Shown here in pieces: positions 17,558-24,883 of a stretch of DNA of 54,965 nucleotides (positions within the stretch are counted from its first letter, which is position 1; every line of letters starts with the position of its first letter). The notes under the pieces are model-generated. The model had not been told where the DNA came from. It searched no databases and was given only the letters and a program-made list of their open reading frames with translations. Source of the stretch: JAVMKJ01 sp031732875 (lineage in GTDB: Bacteria > Pseudomonadota > Gammaproteobacteria > Competibacterales > Competibacteraceae). The stretch spans positions 1 through 54,965 of the forward strand of contig JAVMKL010000006.1 in assembly GCA_031732875.1 (NCBI GenBank), written 5' to 3'. Position numbers and translations under genes: made by a program.

Positions 17558-17830
17558 ATGAGCGGTACGGGCGATCAGTCGCTATTGCAGTTTCCCTGCG
17601 ACTTTCCCATCAAGGTCATGGGCGCTGGCGGTGCCGATTTTCGGCGACTGGTCGTGGATTTGGTGCGCCAGCATGCGCCCGATCTGGACGAAGGGCGGGT
17701 ACGGATACAGGACAGCCGCACCGGCCGCTATCAGTCGGTGACGGTGATCGTGTCGGCCCGCGACCGCGCCCAACTGGACGCCATCTATCAGGATCTTTGC
17801 GGCCATCCGCAAGTTACGATGGCGCTGTAA
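17558..17830 (+). CDS. ybeD: YbeD/DUF493 family protein
   Basis: A 90-residue protein of the YbeD (DUF493) family. It has an ACT-like ferredoxin fold with LLQFPCDFPIKVMGAGGADF at the start and SRTGRYQSVTVIVSARDRAQLDAIY in the middle. It sits between dacA and lipB exactly as in Escherichia coli. The molecular role is not established; a regulatory link to the lipoate genes has been suggested from its position. Confidence 0.92.
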   Translation: MSGTGDQSLLQFPCDFPIKVMGAGGADFRRLVVDLVRQHAPDLDEGRVRIQDSRTGRYQSVTVIVSARDRAQLDAIYQDLCGHPQVTMAL

Positions 17831-17875
17831 GCCATTGGTGTTCAACACGCGCCGCCTCTCCCTGTCCGAGGAGGA

Positions 17876-18565
17876 ATGGAAGCAAGATCCACCTACCCCA
17901 GGGCCTTGGTGAATCCAGGTTCCGAACCGCTGCTGTTCCGCCGCCTTGGGCGATGCGAGTACCAGCCGGTATTCGATGCCATGCGGGCGTTCACCGATGC
18001 CCGCGCCGTGGATACCTCGGACGAACTTTGGTGGGTCGAGCATCCACCGGTGTTCACCCAGGGACTGGCCGGCAAGGTAGAGCATCTGCTGGCAGTCGGC
18101 GATATTCCCGTGGTTCAGGTGGATCGCGGCGGCCAAGTAACCTATCATGGGCCGGGGCAGGTGGTGGTGTACTGCCTATTGGACGTGCGGCGGCTGGGAT
18201 TGGGCGTTCGGGCGCTGGTGACAGCGCTCGAACGGTCGGTGATCGAACTGCTCGCCACCCATGGCGTCGCCGCCGCCGCCCGGCCCGACGCACCCGGCGT
18301 CTACGTGGAGGGGGCTAAGGTGGCCTCGCTCGGGCTGCGCATCCGCCAAGGCCGTTCCTATCACGGCTTGAGCCTCAACGTAGCCATGGATTTGGAGCCG
18401 TTTACGCGCATCAACCCCTGCGGCCATCCCGGTCTGCGGGTGACTCAATTGAGCGATCTCGGGGTCGATCTCACCCCTGATGCCGCCGCTGAGGAGTTGC
18501 TGCCTGGCCTGGGCCGCCAGCTCGGTTATGCCAGCTTCGGTCTGGTGGAGGGCTTGCCTTCTTGA
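17876..18565 (+). CDS. lipB: Octanoyl-ACP:protein octanoyltransferase LipB
   Basis: A 229-residue LipB that moves octanoate from acyl carrier protein to lipoyl domains, the first step of lipoate synthesis. The catalytic lysine is K148 in VEGAKVASLGLR and the acyl-accepting cysteine is C182 in INPCGHPGL. The RGGQVTYHGPGQ block is intact. A strong GAGGAGG sits immediately before the ATG. It lies between ybeD and lipA, the common gammaproteobacterial order. Confidence 0.96.
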   Translation: MEARSTYPRALVNPGSEPLLFRRLGRCEYQPVFDAMRAFTDARAVDTSDELWWVEHPPVFTQGLAGKVEHLLAVGDIPVVQVDRGGQVTYHGPGQVVVYCLLDVRRLGLGVRALVTALERSVIELLATHGVAAAARPDAPGVYVEGAKVASLGLRIRQGRSYHGLSLNVAMDLEPFTRINPCGHPGLRVTQLSDLGVDLTPDAAAEELLPGLGRQLGYASFGLVEGLPS

Positions 18566-18662
18566 GGGGCCGGCGTCCGGCGCGGAATTCGCCAGGCAAC
18601 CCGCGGCATGATCCTGAGTCAAAATCTTGGCGATCCGCCACTCATCCCAGCAGGAACCGCTC

Positions 18663-19688
18663 ATGTCCGAACTTACCGCTTCCGGCGATTCCGTCGTCAC
18701 ACCGGCCGAATCCGCTTCCGCCAGTCCGGTGGCCAAGTCCCCTCCCCATCAGGGCGAGAAGCTGCGCGGCGCGGAGAAGGTCGCCCGCATTCCGGTCAAG
18801 ATCGCCCCGACCGATCCCAAGCAACGACCGCGCAAGCCTGCCTGGATTCGCGCTCCTTTCCCTGGTACCCCGGAAGTACGGCGGTTGAAGCAGATCTTGC
18901 GGGACAATCACCTGCACACGGTTTGCGAGGAAGCCAGTTGCCCGAATCTCGGCGAATGCTTCGGCCATGGCACCGCGACGTTCATGATCATGGGCGATAT
19001 CTGTACCCGTCGCTGTCCGTTCTGCGACGTGGGACACGGCCGGCCCAACCCGCTCGATCCGGACGAACCGGAGAATCTGGCTCGTACCGTCGCGGCGATG
19101 GGCTTGAAGTACGTGGTCATCACCTCGGTGGACCGGGACGACCTGCGCGATGGCGGCGCGGCGCATTTCGCCGACTGCATCCGCGCGACGCGCGACGCGC
19201 GGCCGGGGATCGTCATCGAGATCCTGACTCCAGATTTCCGGGGACGGATGGACGAGGCGCTGGACATTCTGGAGCGGGAACCGCCGGATGTGTTCAACCA
19301 TAATCTGGAAACCGTGCCGCGCCTGTATCGGCAGGCCCGGCCCGGTGCCGATTATGCGTGCTCGCTGACCCTGCTCCAGCGGTTTAAGGCGCGGCATCCG
19401 GCGATTCCGACCAAGTCCGGACTGATGCTGGGTCTGGGCGAGACGCTGGCGGAAATCAGGGAGGTGATGCGCGATCTGCGCGCCCATGGCGCGAACATGC
19501 TGACGCTTGGCCAATATCTGCAACCCAGCGCGCATCATCTGCCGGTCGAGCGCTACGTGCCGCCGGAAGAGTTCGATCGGTTGCGCGAATTCGGCGAGGC
19601 GCTGGGCTTCACCCATGTCGCCTCCGCGCCGCTGGTGCGCTCGTCCTACCATGCCGACTTGCAGGCCAAGGGCGTGCTGGAGGTTTGA
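18663..19688 (+). CDS. lipA: Lipoyl synthase LipA
   Basis: A 341-residue radical-SAM enzyme that inserts two sulfurs into protein-bound octanoate. The auxiliary cluster cysteines are C88, C93 and C99 (CEEASCPNLGEC). The SAM cluster cysteines are C114, C118 and C121 (CTRRCPFC). The C-terminal RSSYHAD supplies the serine ligand. The first 60 residues are a variable, basic extension. The ATG at 18663 is used; an in-frame ATG at 18627 is less likely. It is the last gene of the run that begins at mreB. Confidence 0.97.
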   Translation: MSELTASGDSVVTPAESASASPVAKSPPHQGEKLRGAEKVARIPVKIAPTDPKQRPRKPAWIRAPFPGTPEVRRLKQILRDNHLHTVCEEASCPNLGECFGHGTATFMIMGDICTRRCPFCDVGHGRPNPLDPDEPENLARTVAAMGLKYVVITSVDRDDLRDGGAAHFADCIRATRDARPGIVIEILTPDFRGRMDEALDILEREPPDVFNHNLETVPRLYRQARPGADYACSLTLLQRFKARHPAIPTKSGLMLGLGETLAEIREVMRDLRAHGANMLTLGQYLQPSAHHLPVERYVPPEEFDRLREFGEALGFTHVASAPLVRSSYHADLQAKGVLEV

Positions 19689-19849
19689 GATCTGGCATGC
19701 GAAAACTCAACTTGGCGAATGTGGAGCGAAGAATCACCGTATCCATGTTGCCACCGGCGGCTCGGAAAGGTTTTCAGCGGAATACCCTTCACATGGGGTT
19801 TCCGGTCCCGTGGCCAGGAGTTGATGATGGATTATGCGATAGGCACGCC

Positions 19850-19878
19850 TTGACGCGCTGAGGTAAAGTTTTAAGCTA
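19850..19878 (+). promoter_or_regulatory. Possible promoter upstream of argG
   Basis: TTGACG at 19850-19855 is followed 16 bases later by TAAGCT. This is a moderate sigma-70-like match in the 279-base gap between lipA and argG. Nothing else in that gap is recognisable: no ORF, and no arginine operator strong enough to name. Confidence 0.3.
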
Positions 19879-19967
19879 CCGATTCGCGGCGGTCCGGGCC
19901 GGAGAAGGTTCGGGCCGTTCTTGATTTCAGCGCATGAGTTGAATTGATGGAATTGATGGGGAACGTT

Positions 19968-21185
19968 ATGTCCGACATTAAGAAAGTCGTCCTGGCCTAT
20001 TCGGGTGGCCTGGATACCTCAGTGATCCTGAAGTGGCTGCGGGATGTGTATCAGTGCGAGATCGTGACCTTCACCGCCGACCTGGGCCAAGGCGAGGAAC
20101 TGGAACCGGCGCGACAGAAGGCATTGATGTTCGGCATCAAGCCGGAAAATATCTTTATCGACGATCTGCGCGAGGAATTCGTCCGCGACTTTGTGTTCCC
20201 CATGTTTCGGGCCAACGCCATCTACGAAGGCGAATACCTGCTTGGCACCTCCATCGCTCGCCCGTTGATCGCCAAGCGCCAGATCGAAATCGCCGAACTC
20301 ACCGGCGCCGACACCGTCGCGCACGGCGCCACCGGCAAGGGCAACGATCAGGTGCGCTTCGAACTGGGTGCCTACGCCCTGAAGCCGAATATCAAGATCA
20401 TCGCCCCGTGGCGGGAATGGGATCTGCTGTCGCGCGAAAAGTTGCTGACCTATGCCGAAAAACACGGTATTCCGGTCGAAATGAAGCGCGGCGCCAAGTC
20501 GCCGTACTCGATGGATGCCAACCTGCTGCACATTTCCTATGAAGGTGACATACTGGAAAATCCTTGGAACGAGCCCGAGGAGGCCATGTGGCGCTGGACG
20601 GTGTCGCCGGAGAAAGCCCCCGACCAGCCGTGCCATGTCGAACTGGATTTCCGTCACGGCGACATCGTGGCCATCGACGGCGAGGCGTTGACGCCCGCCG
20701 CCGTGTTGACCAAGCTGAATCAGTTGGGCGGCGAACATGGCATCGGCCGGCTGGATCTGGTGGAAAACCGCTACGTGGGCATGAAGTCGCGCGGCTGCTA
20801 CGAAACACCCGGCGGCACCATCATGCTCAAGGCGCATCGAGCCATGGAGTCGTTGACCCTGGATCGGGAAGTCGCCCATATCAAGGACGAGTTGATGCCG
20901 CGTTACGCCAGCCTGGTCTACAACGGCTACTGGTGGAGTCCGGAGCGCAAGTTGCTGCAAACCATGATCGATGCCTCGCAGACCCACGTGAACGGCACGG
21001 TACGGGTGAAGCTGTACAAGGGCAATGTGATCGTGGCTGGCCGCAAGTCCGCCGACAGCCTGTTCGATACGAACATCGCCACCTTCGAGGACGATGCCGG
21101 CGCTTATAATCAGAAGGACGCTGAAGGTTTCATCAAGCTCAACGCCTTGCGGATGCGTATCGCGGCGTTGAAGGGACGGCGGTAG
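19968..21185 (+). CDS. argG: Argininosuccinate synthase
   Basis: A 405-residue enzyme joining citrulline and aspartate with ATP to form argininosuccinate, the penultimate step of arginine synthesis. The N-type ATP-binding motif KVVLAYSGGLDTSVILKWL is at the start, with AHGATGKGNDQVRFEL and KSPYSMDANLLHISYEG in the body. The ATG at 19968 is preferred over 19944 because GGGGAACG precedes it and the protein then begins MSDIKKVVLAYSGG, like its relatives. It is probably a single-gene unit, since it is followed by a clear terminator. Confidence 0.97.
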   Translation: MSDIKKVVLAYSGGLDTSVILKWLRDVYQCEIVTFTADLGQGEELEPARQKALMFGIKPENIFIDDLREEFVRDFVFPMFRANAIYEGEYLLGTSIARPLIAKRQIEIAELTGADTVAHGATGKGNDQVRFELGAYALKPNIKIIAPWREWDLLSREKLLTYAEKHGIPVEMKRGAKSPYSMDANLLHISYEGDILENPWNEPEEAMWRWTVSPEKAPDQPCHVELDFRHGDIVAIDGEALTPAAVLTKLNQLGGEHGIGRLDLVENRYVGMKSRGCYETPGGTIMLKAHRAMESLTLDREVAHIKDELMPRYASLVYNGYWWSPERKLLQTMIDASQTHVNGTVRVKLYKGNVIVAGRKSADSLFDTNIATFEDDAGAYNQKDAEGFIKLNALRMRIAALKGRR

Positions 21186-21189
21186 CGGG

Positions 21190-21226
21190 AAACCGGCGAG
21201 TCTTGAGAAGGACTCGCCGGTTTTAA
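21190..21226 (+). terminator. Intrinsic terminator of argG
   Basis: A perfect 13-bp stem, AAACCGGCGAGTC at 21190-21202 with GACTCGCCGGTTT at 21211-21223. The loop is eight bases and the end of the stem is T-rich. It starts five bases past the argG stop. Confidence 0.85.
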
Positions 21227-21252
21227 CTCCTCATCCTGCCTGGGGGAAAATC

Positions 21253-21633
21253 ATGCGTATTCTCCATACCATGCTGAGAACGGGCGATCTTGATCGTTCG
21301 ATCAAGTTTTATACTGAAATTCTGGGAATGAAATTGCTGCGCCAGCAGGATTATCCCGCCGGTAAGTTTACCTTGGCTTTCCTGGGGTATGGCGACGAAT
21401 CCGAGCATACCGCCATCGAACTGACCTACAATTGGGGTGTGGATCGTTATGACATGGGAACCGCTTACGGTCATATTGCCATTGGGGTCGACGATGTGTA
21501 TGAGGCGACAGCGGAAGTGAAAAACCGTGGCGGCAAAATTCTTCGCGAAGCGGGACCCATGAACGCGGGTACCACCATTATCTCCTTTATCGAGGATCCC
21601 GACGGCTATCCGATTGAGTTAATTGGAAGATAA
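21253..21633 (+). CDS. gloA: Lactoylglutathione lyase (glyoxalase I)
   Basis: A 126-residue glyoxalase I that turns the methylglyoxal-glutathione adduct into lactoylglutathione. The four metal ligands H5, E56, H74 and E122 are all present at the same positions as in the Escherichia coli enzyme. The LHTMLRTGDLDRSIKFY opening and DPDGYPIELI ending are typical of the nickel-type short form. It has its own TGGGGGAAA ribosome site and follows the argG terminator, so it is probably transcribed separately. Confidence 0.96.
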   Translation: MRILHTMLRTGDLDRSIKFYTEILGMKLLRQQDYPAGKFTLAFLGYGDESEHTAIELTYNWGVDRYDMGTAYGHIAIGVDDVYEATAEVKNRGGKILREAGPMNAGTTIISFIEDPDGYPIELIGR

Positions 21634-21702
21634 AGGTGGTTGGATACCTTGGGGCGCGACTTTTCCCATCATTCCGGAAGAATGCTTGAATTACAAAACG
21701 GC

Positions 21703-22146
21703 ATGAAAATAGCGATTTTCCTCCTGGGTATCGTCAGTTTGATGATAGAGCAGATTTTAGTGCCGGTAAATGTTTATGCGGCGGGGCAAAATATTGTAAC
21801 TGCGGCTCAGGTCAACGGAACTTGGTGCGGCAAGCATGGTGAATTCAAAATCTGGGCGCTGGGCAAGCAACGACTCCGCGTTGAGTTTTCTGGAACCTAC
21901 GAATACAAAACACCGTATGGACCGATGGCGAACATCGGTGATGGGGCCGGCATCGCCGTTATCGAAGGAGACACGGCCGTATTCAAGCCAGATGAAACCG
22001 ATGATGAATGCAAGGTCACGATGATATTCGCGAAAGACAGCTTGATTGTTGACCAGGACGGAATCTGTGGATTCGGACACAATGTATCATCAGCGGGTAG
22101 ATATCGAAAAATCAGCCGACTAAAGCCAAAGTTCGATCAAAATTAG
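21703..22146 (+). CDS. Exported protein of unknown function
   Basis: A protein of about 147 residues with a classical signal peptide (MKIAIFLLGIVSLMIEQ... cleaved near VYA-AGQ). The mature part has three cysteines (TWCGKHGEF, DDECKVTM and DGICGFGHN) and ends SSAGRYRKIS. The frame stays open upstream to a TTG at 21640 and an ATG at 21682; the start here is chosen for the signal peptide. I do not recognise the family with certainty. The pattern of an N-terminal WCG and a late CGFG-N---GRYR is shared by small periplasmic proteins of unknown role. Base composition is more AT-rich than that of its neighbours. Confidence 0.7.
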   Translation: MKIAIFLLGIVSLMIEQILVPVNVYAAGQNIVTAAQVNGTWCGKHGEFKIWALGKQRLRVEFSGTYEYKTPYGPMANIGDGAGIAVIEGDTAVFKPDETDDECKVTMIFAKDSLIVDQDGICGFGHNVSSAGRYRKISRLKPKFDQN

Positions 22147-22187
22147 CCATTTTCCTTTCACTTCACTGCCTACTTAAAGGAGCCACC

Positions 22188-22331
22188 TTGGCCAAGCCCA
22201 ACTATCAATACGAAAAGCGTCAGAAAGATCTCGCCAAGAAAAAGAAGCAGGAAGAGAAACGACAACGGAAGTTGGACAAGAGCAGCGTCCCGCCGGTGGA
22301 GATACCAAACCAGCAATCGCAGCCGGAATAA
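22188..22331 (+). CDS. Small highly basic protein, 47 residues
   Basis: A short frame from a TTG at 22188 preceded by a near-ideal AAGGAG five bases upstream. The product is MAKPNYQYEKRQKDLAKK and continues with further K, E, Q and R residues, then a proline/glutamine tail (VPPVEIPNQQSQPE). It is strongly charged and probably one long helix. It resembles the short conserved lysine-rich proteins annotated as hypothetical in many proteobacteria. No function is known. The strong ribosome site and sensible composition make it more than a chance ORF. Confidence 0.65.
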   Translation: MAKPNYQYEKRQKDLAKKKKQEEKRQRKLDKSSVPPVEIPNQQSQPE

Positions 22332-22531
22332 GTGGAAACAAGCCCCGGTTGGTCGTCGATATCGGGGTGGTGGCTATGGCGTGATAGGGGATGGGAATCA
22401 TCCAGCTTCGGTTTCTGCCAGAGGAAAAACCGGATGACGCTGAGGGAGTTCCACGAGTTTTTTGGGAATTAGGAGAACGCACGGCGGGTTTTTGCCGGTT
22501 GTTCGAACCGTCGCGTCGAACGGACGCAAAA

Positions 22532-22557
22532 AAAAAGCCGGCTTGCGCCGGCTTTTT
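22532..22557. terminator. Bidirectional intrinsic terminator (pckG side and plus-strand side)
   Basis: AAAAAGCCGGC (22532-22542) pairs with GCCGGCTTTTT (22547-22557) around a four-base loop. A-runs on the left and T-runs on the right make it work on both strands. It ends pckG on the minus strand and the small-protein region on the plus strand. The rest of 22332-22604 holds nothing I can name. Confidence 0.88.
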
Positions 22558-22604
22558 CGGTTAACTCCTAGCGTGATTTCGATGATCGGTGCTTGACCCA
22601 GAGT

Positions 22605-24458
22605 TCAGGCCGCTTCGACGACGCGCCATACCTCGGGGGCTTTCTCAACACGCTTCCCGAATTCCTGGCGCTGATTTTCGAGTTCCGGCGGCAGTTTCTC
22701 GCCAAATTTGTCGAAGAAACCTTTGATTTCCTCGACTTCGCTAGCCGCTTCGGCGCGGCTGATATTGGTGATGGCCGCAAATTGCTCCTTGGAGAAATCC
22801 AGACCTTCCAAGTCCAGATCCTCGAAGCGCGGCATCAACCCGAACGGGCTTTCCACGGCGCCAACCTGACCGTTGACGCGCTCCACGATCCACTTGAGGA
22901 CCCGCATGTTCTGACCGTAACCCGGCCAAGCGAACTTGCCGTTGGCGTCTTTGCGGAACCAGTTGGTCCGGAAGATCTTGGGCAGCTTGAGGCCGGCTTT
23001 CTTGCCCATGTTGATCCAGTGCCCCCAATAGGCGGCCATGTTGTAGCCGCAGAACGGGAGCATGGCGAAGGGGTCGCGCCGAATGCCGGTCACGCCGATG
23101 GCCGCTGCGGTGGCTTCCGAACCCATGGTGGCCGCCATGAACACACCGTGGTTCCAATCGTAGGCTTGGTAGACCAGCGGGAAGGTCTTGGACAGGCGAC
23201 CGCCGAAGATGAAGGCCGAAATCGGAACGCCGGCGGGATCTTCCCAAGCCGGGTCGATGGTCGGGCATTGCGCCGCAGGGGCGGTAAAGCGGGAATTGGC
23301 GTGCGCGCCCACTCGACCGCAATCCGGCGTCCAGTCGTTGCCCTGCCAGTCGATACCGTGCGCCGGAGGTTCCACGCCCATGCCTTCCCACCACACGTCG
23401 CCGTCGTCGGTCAGCACGACATTGGTGAAGATCGCATTGGCCTTGATCGACTCCATGGCCATGGGGTTGGAATCGTAGGAGGTACCGGGAGCGACGCCGA
23501 AGAATCCAGCCTCGGGGTTGATGGCGCGCAGCGTGCCGTCGGCCGTCGGTTTGATCCAGGCGATGTCGTCGCCGACGGTCAACGCCTTCCAGTTACCGAA
23601 GCCTTTGGGCGGGACGATCATGGCCAGGTTGGTTTTGCCGCAGGCGCTGGGGAAGGCCGCCGCGACGTAGGTTTTCTCGCCCTTGGGCGATTCGAGACCC
23701 AGGATGAGCATGTGTTCGGCCAGCCAACCTTCGTCGCGCGCCATCGCCGAGGCGATGCGCAACGCCAGGCACTTCTTGCCGAGCAGGGCGTTGCCGCCGT
23801 AACCCGAACCGTAGGACCAGATTTCACGGGTTTCGGGGAAATGCACGATTGCCTTGCGGCCGATGTCCGGTTCGCACGGCCAAGGCACGTCCTTCTGACC
23901 GGGAGCCAGCGGCGCGCCGACTGAATGCACGCACGGTACGTAGAAGCCGTCACTGCCCAGCACGTCGAGTACCTTCTGACCCATGCGGGTCATGATCCGC
24001 ATGTTGACCACGACATAGGCCGAGTCAGTGATCTCGATGCCGATCTGGGCGATCGGACTGCCGATCGGACCCATGCTGAAGGGAATGACGTACATGGTGC
24101 GACCGCGCATGCAGCCCGCCATGAGGCCTTTCAACTGCGCCCGCATTTCATCCGGTGGCGCCCAGTTATTGGTCGGGCCGGCATCGTCCTTCGATGCCGA
24201 GCAGATGAAGGTGCGATCCTCGACCCGCGCCACGTCGGACGGATGGGACCGGGCGAGATAGGAATTGGGCCGTTTTTCCGGGTTCAGCTTGGTGAAGGTT
24301 CCAGAAGCAACCATTTCGGCGCACAGCCGGTCGTATTCCTCCTGCGAGCCGTCGCACCAAACGATGCGATCAGGTTGGGTCAGGGCGGCGATCTCATCCA
24401 CCCATTTCAACAGCTTGGCGTTGTTGGTCCGGTTTTTACCATCATGAGCGATTGCCAT
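22605..24458 (-). CDS. pckG: Phosphoenolpyruvate carboxykinase (GTP)
   Basis: A 617-residue GTP-dependent PEPCK that interconverts oxaloacetate and phosphoenolpyruvate. Landmarks are FICSASKDDAGPTNNW, the kinase loop AAFPSACGKTNLAMI, the second metal/nucleotide block GDDIAWIKPTADGTLRAINPE and a late GYNMAAYWGHW. A GAGGAGAG site precedes the ATG. The GTP form, rather than the ATP form, is a lineage marker among gammaproteobacteria. It would serve gluconeogenesis or anaplerosis. It is downstream of the acnB region but has its own start region. Confidence 0.97.
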   Translation of the reverse strand: MAIAHDGKNRTNNAKLLKWVDEIAALTQPDRIVWCDGSQEEYDRLCAEMVASGTFTKLNPEKRPNSYLARSHPSDVARVEDRTFICSASKDDAGPTNNWAPPDEMRAQLKGLMAGCMRGRTMYVIPFSMGPIGSPIAQIGIEITDSAYVVVNMRIMTRMGQKVLDVLGSDGFYVPCVHSVGAPLAPGQKDVPWPCEPDIGRKAIVHFPETREIWSYGSGYGGNALLGKKCLALRIASAMARDEGWLAEHMLILGLESPKGEKTYVAAAFPSACGKTNLAMIVPPKGFGNWKALTVGDDIAWIKPTADGTLRAINPEAGFFGVAPGTSYDSNPMAMESIKANAIFTNVVLTDDGDVWWEGMGVEPPAHGIDWQGNDWTPDCGRVGAHANSRFTAPAAQCPTIDPAWEDPAGVPISAFIFGGRLSKTFPLVYQAYDWNHGVFMAATMGSEATAAAIGVTGIRRDPFAMLPFCGYNMAAYWGHWINMGKKAGLKLPKIFRTNWFRKDANGKFAWPGYGQNMRVLKWIVERVNGQVGAVESPFGLMPRFEDLDLEGLDFSKEQFAAITNISRAEAASEVEEIKGFFDKFGEKLPPELENQRQEFGKRVEKAPEVWRVVEAA

Positions 24459-24710
24459 CGATAGACTCTCCTCTGGTTACTGAATGCTGTGGGGTTGAGA
24501 AGTCGCCAAACGGGGTCGGTGTGCCGCCGTCCGCGCTGGATATTGGCCGGAAGCGGTCCTTGCCGGGTCCGTTTCACCATGGGACATAAGGTTATCATCA
24601 AGCGGTCTCGGTTGCCACCGGGACGATGGACTGGGACTCGATGGAGGGGTTCGAGCCATCAACTTTGTCAAAATGAGGAGGTGTAGGTTCCTTGCTCGAA
24701 ACTCGTCAAC
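24459..24710. other. Gene-free stretch upstream of pckG
   Basis: About 250 bases between the pckG start and the terminator at 24711. No ORF or RNA gene is evident. A TTGACA on the minus strand (24671-24666) has no matching -10 at normal spacing. It presumably contains the pckG leader and promoter. Confidence 0.4.
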
Positions 24711-24736
24711 AAAAAACCCCGGCCTGGACCGGGGTT
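24711..24736 (-). terminator. Intrinsic terminator, probably the original acnB terminator
   Basis: AACCCCGG (24715-24722) pairs with CCGGGGTT (24729-24736). On the minus strand the stem is followed by a run of six Ts (AAAAAA at 24711-24716 on the plus strand overlaps the stem base). It lies 35 bases beyond the stray acnB 3' end and shares the AAAACCCCGGCC block with the hairpin after the intact acnB. Confidence 0.7.
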
Positions 24737-24771
24737 GGACTGATTATTGGCGAGCCAGGTAATGCTCGAAC

Positions 24772-24866
24772 TCAAGCAGCCAATTTCACCTTATCCGCCA
24801 CTTCACGATACTCCGCCACTTGGTCGAAGTTCAGAGGGGGTGAATCTCGGCGCCCTCGGCGGCGAG
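24772..24866 (-). pseudogene. Stray 3' end of an aconitase B gene
   Basis: On the minus strand this reads LNFDQVAEYREVADKVKLAA and a TGA stop, almost the same as the last 20 residues of the intact AcnB, which ends ...REVADRVKLAA at 30126. Over the 55-base core there are only a few differences and nearly all are silent, so the copy evolved under coding constraint. Upstream, GAEI is recognisable before a one-base slip, and homology is lost beyond about 24866. It lies 18 bases past the stop of the large helicase gene, leaving that gene between two acnB termini. Confidence 0.8.
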
Positions 24867-24883
24867 GTTGTTTTTCGAAAGAT

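Noticed and set aside
22391..22564. A 57-codon frame ending inside the bidirectional terminator
   Set aside because: Its last third is the terminator hairpin itself and no ribosome site precedes it; it is probably chance.
22593..23924. A 443-codon open frame antisense to pckG
   Set aside because: It is fully overlapped by PEP carboxykinase with all motifs intact, and the antisense product has no recognisable fold or ribosome site.
24663..24671. TTGACA on the minus strand as the pckG -35 box
   Set aside because: No -10-like hexamer lies 16-18 bases downstream, and it is about 200 bases from the pckG start.
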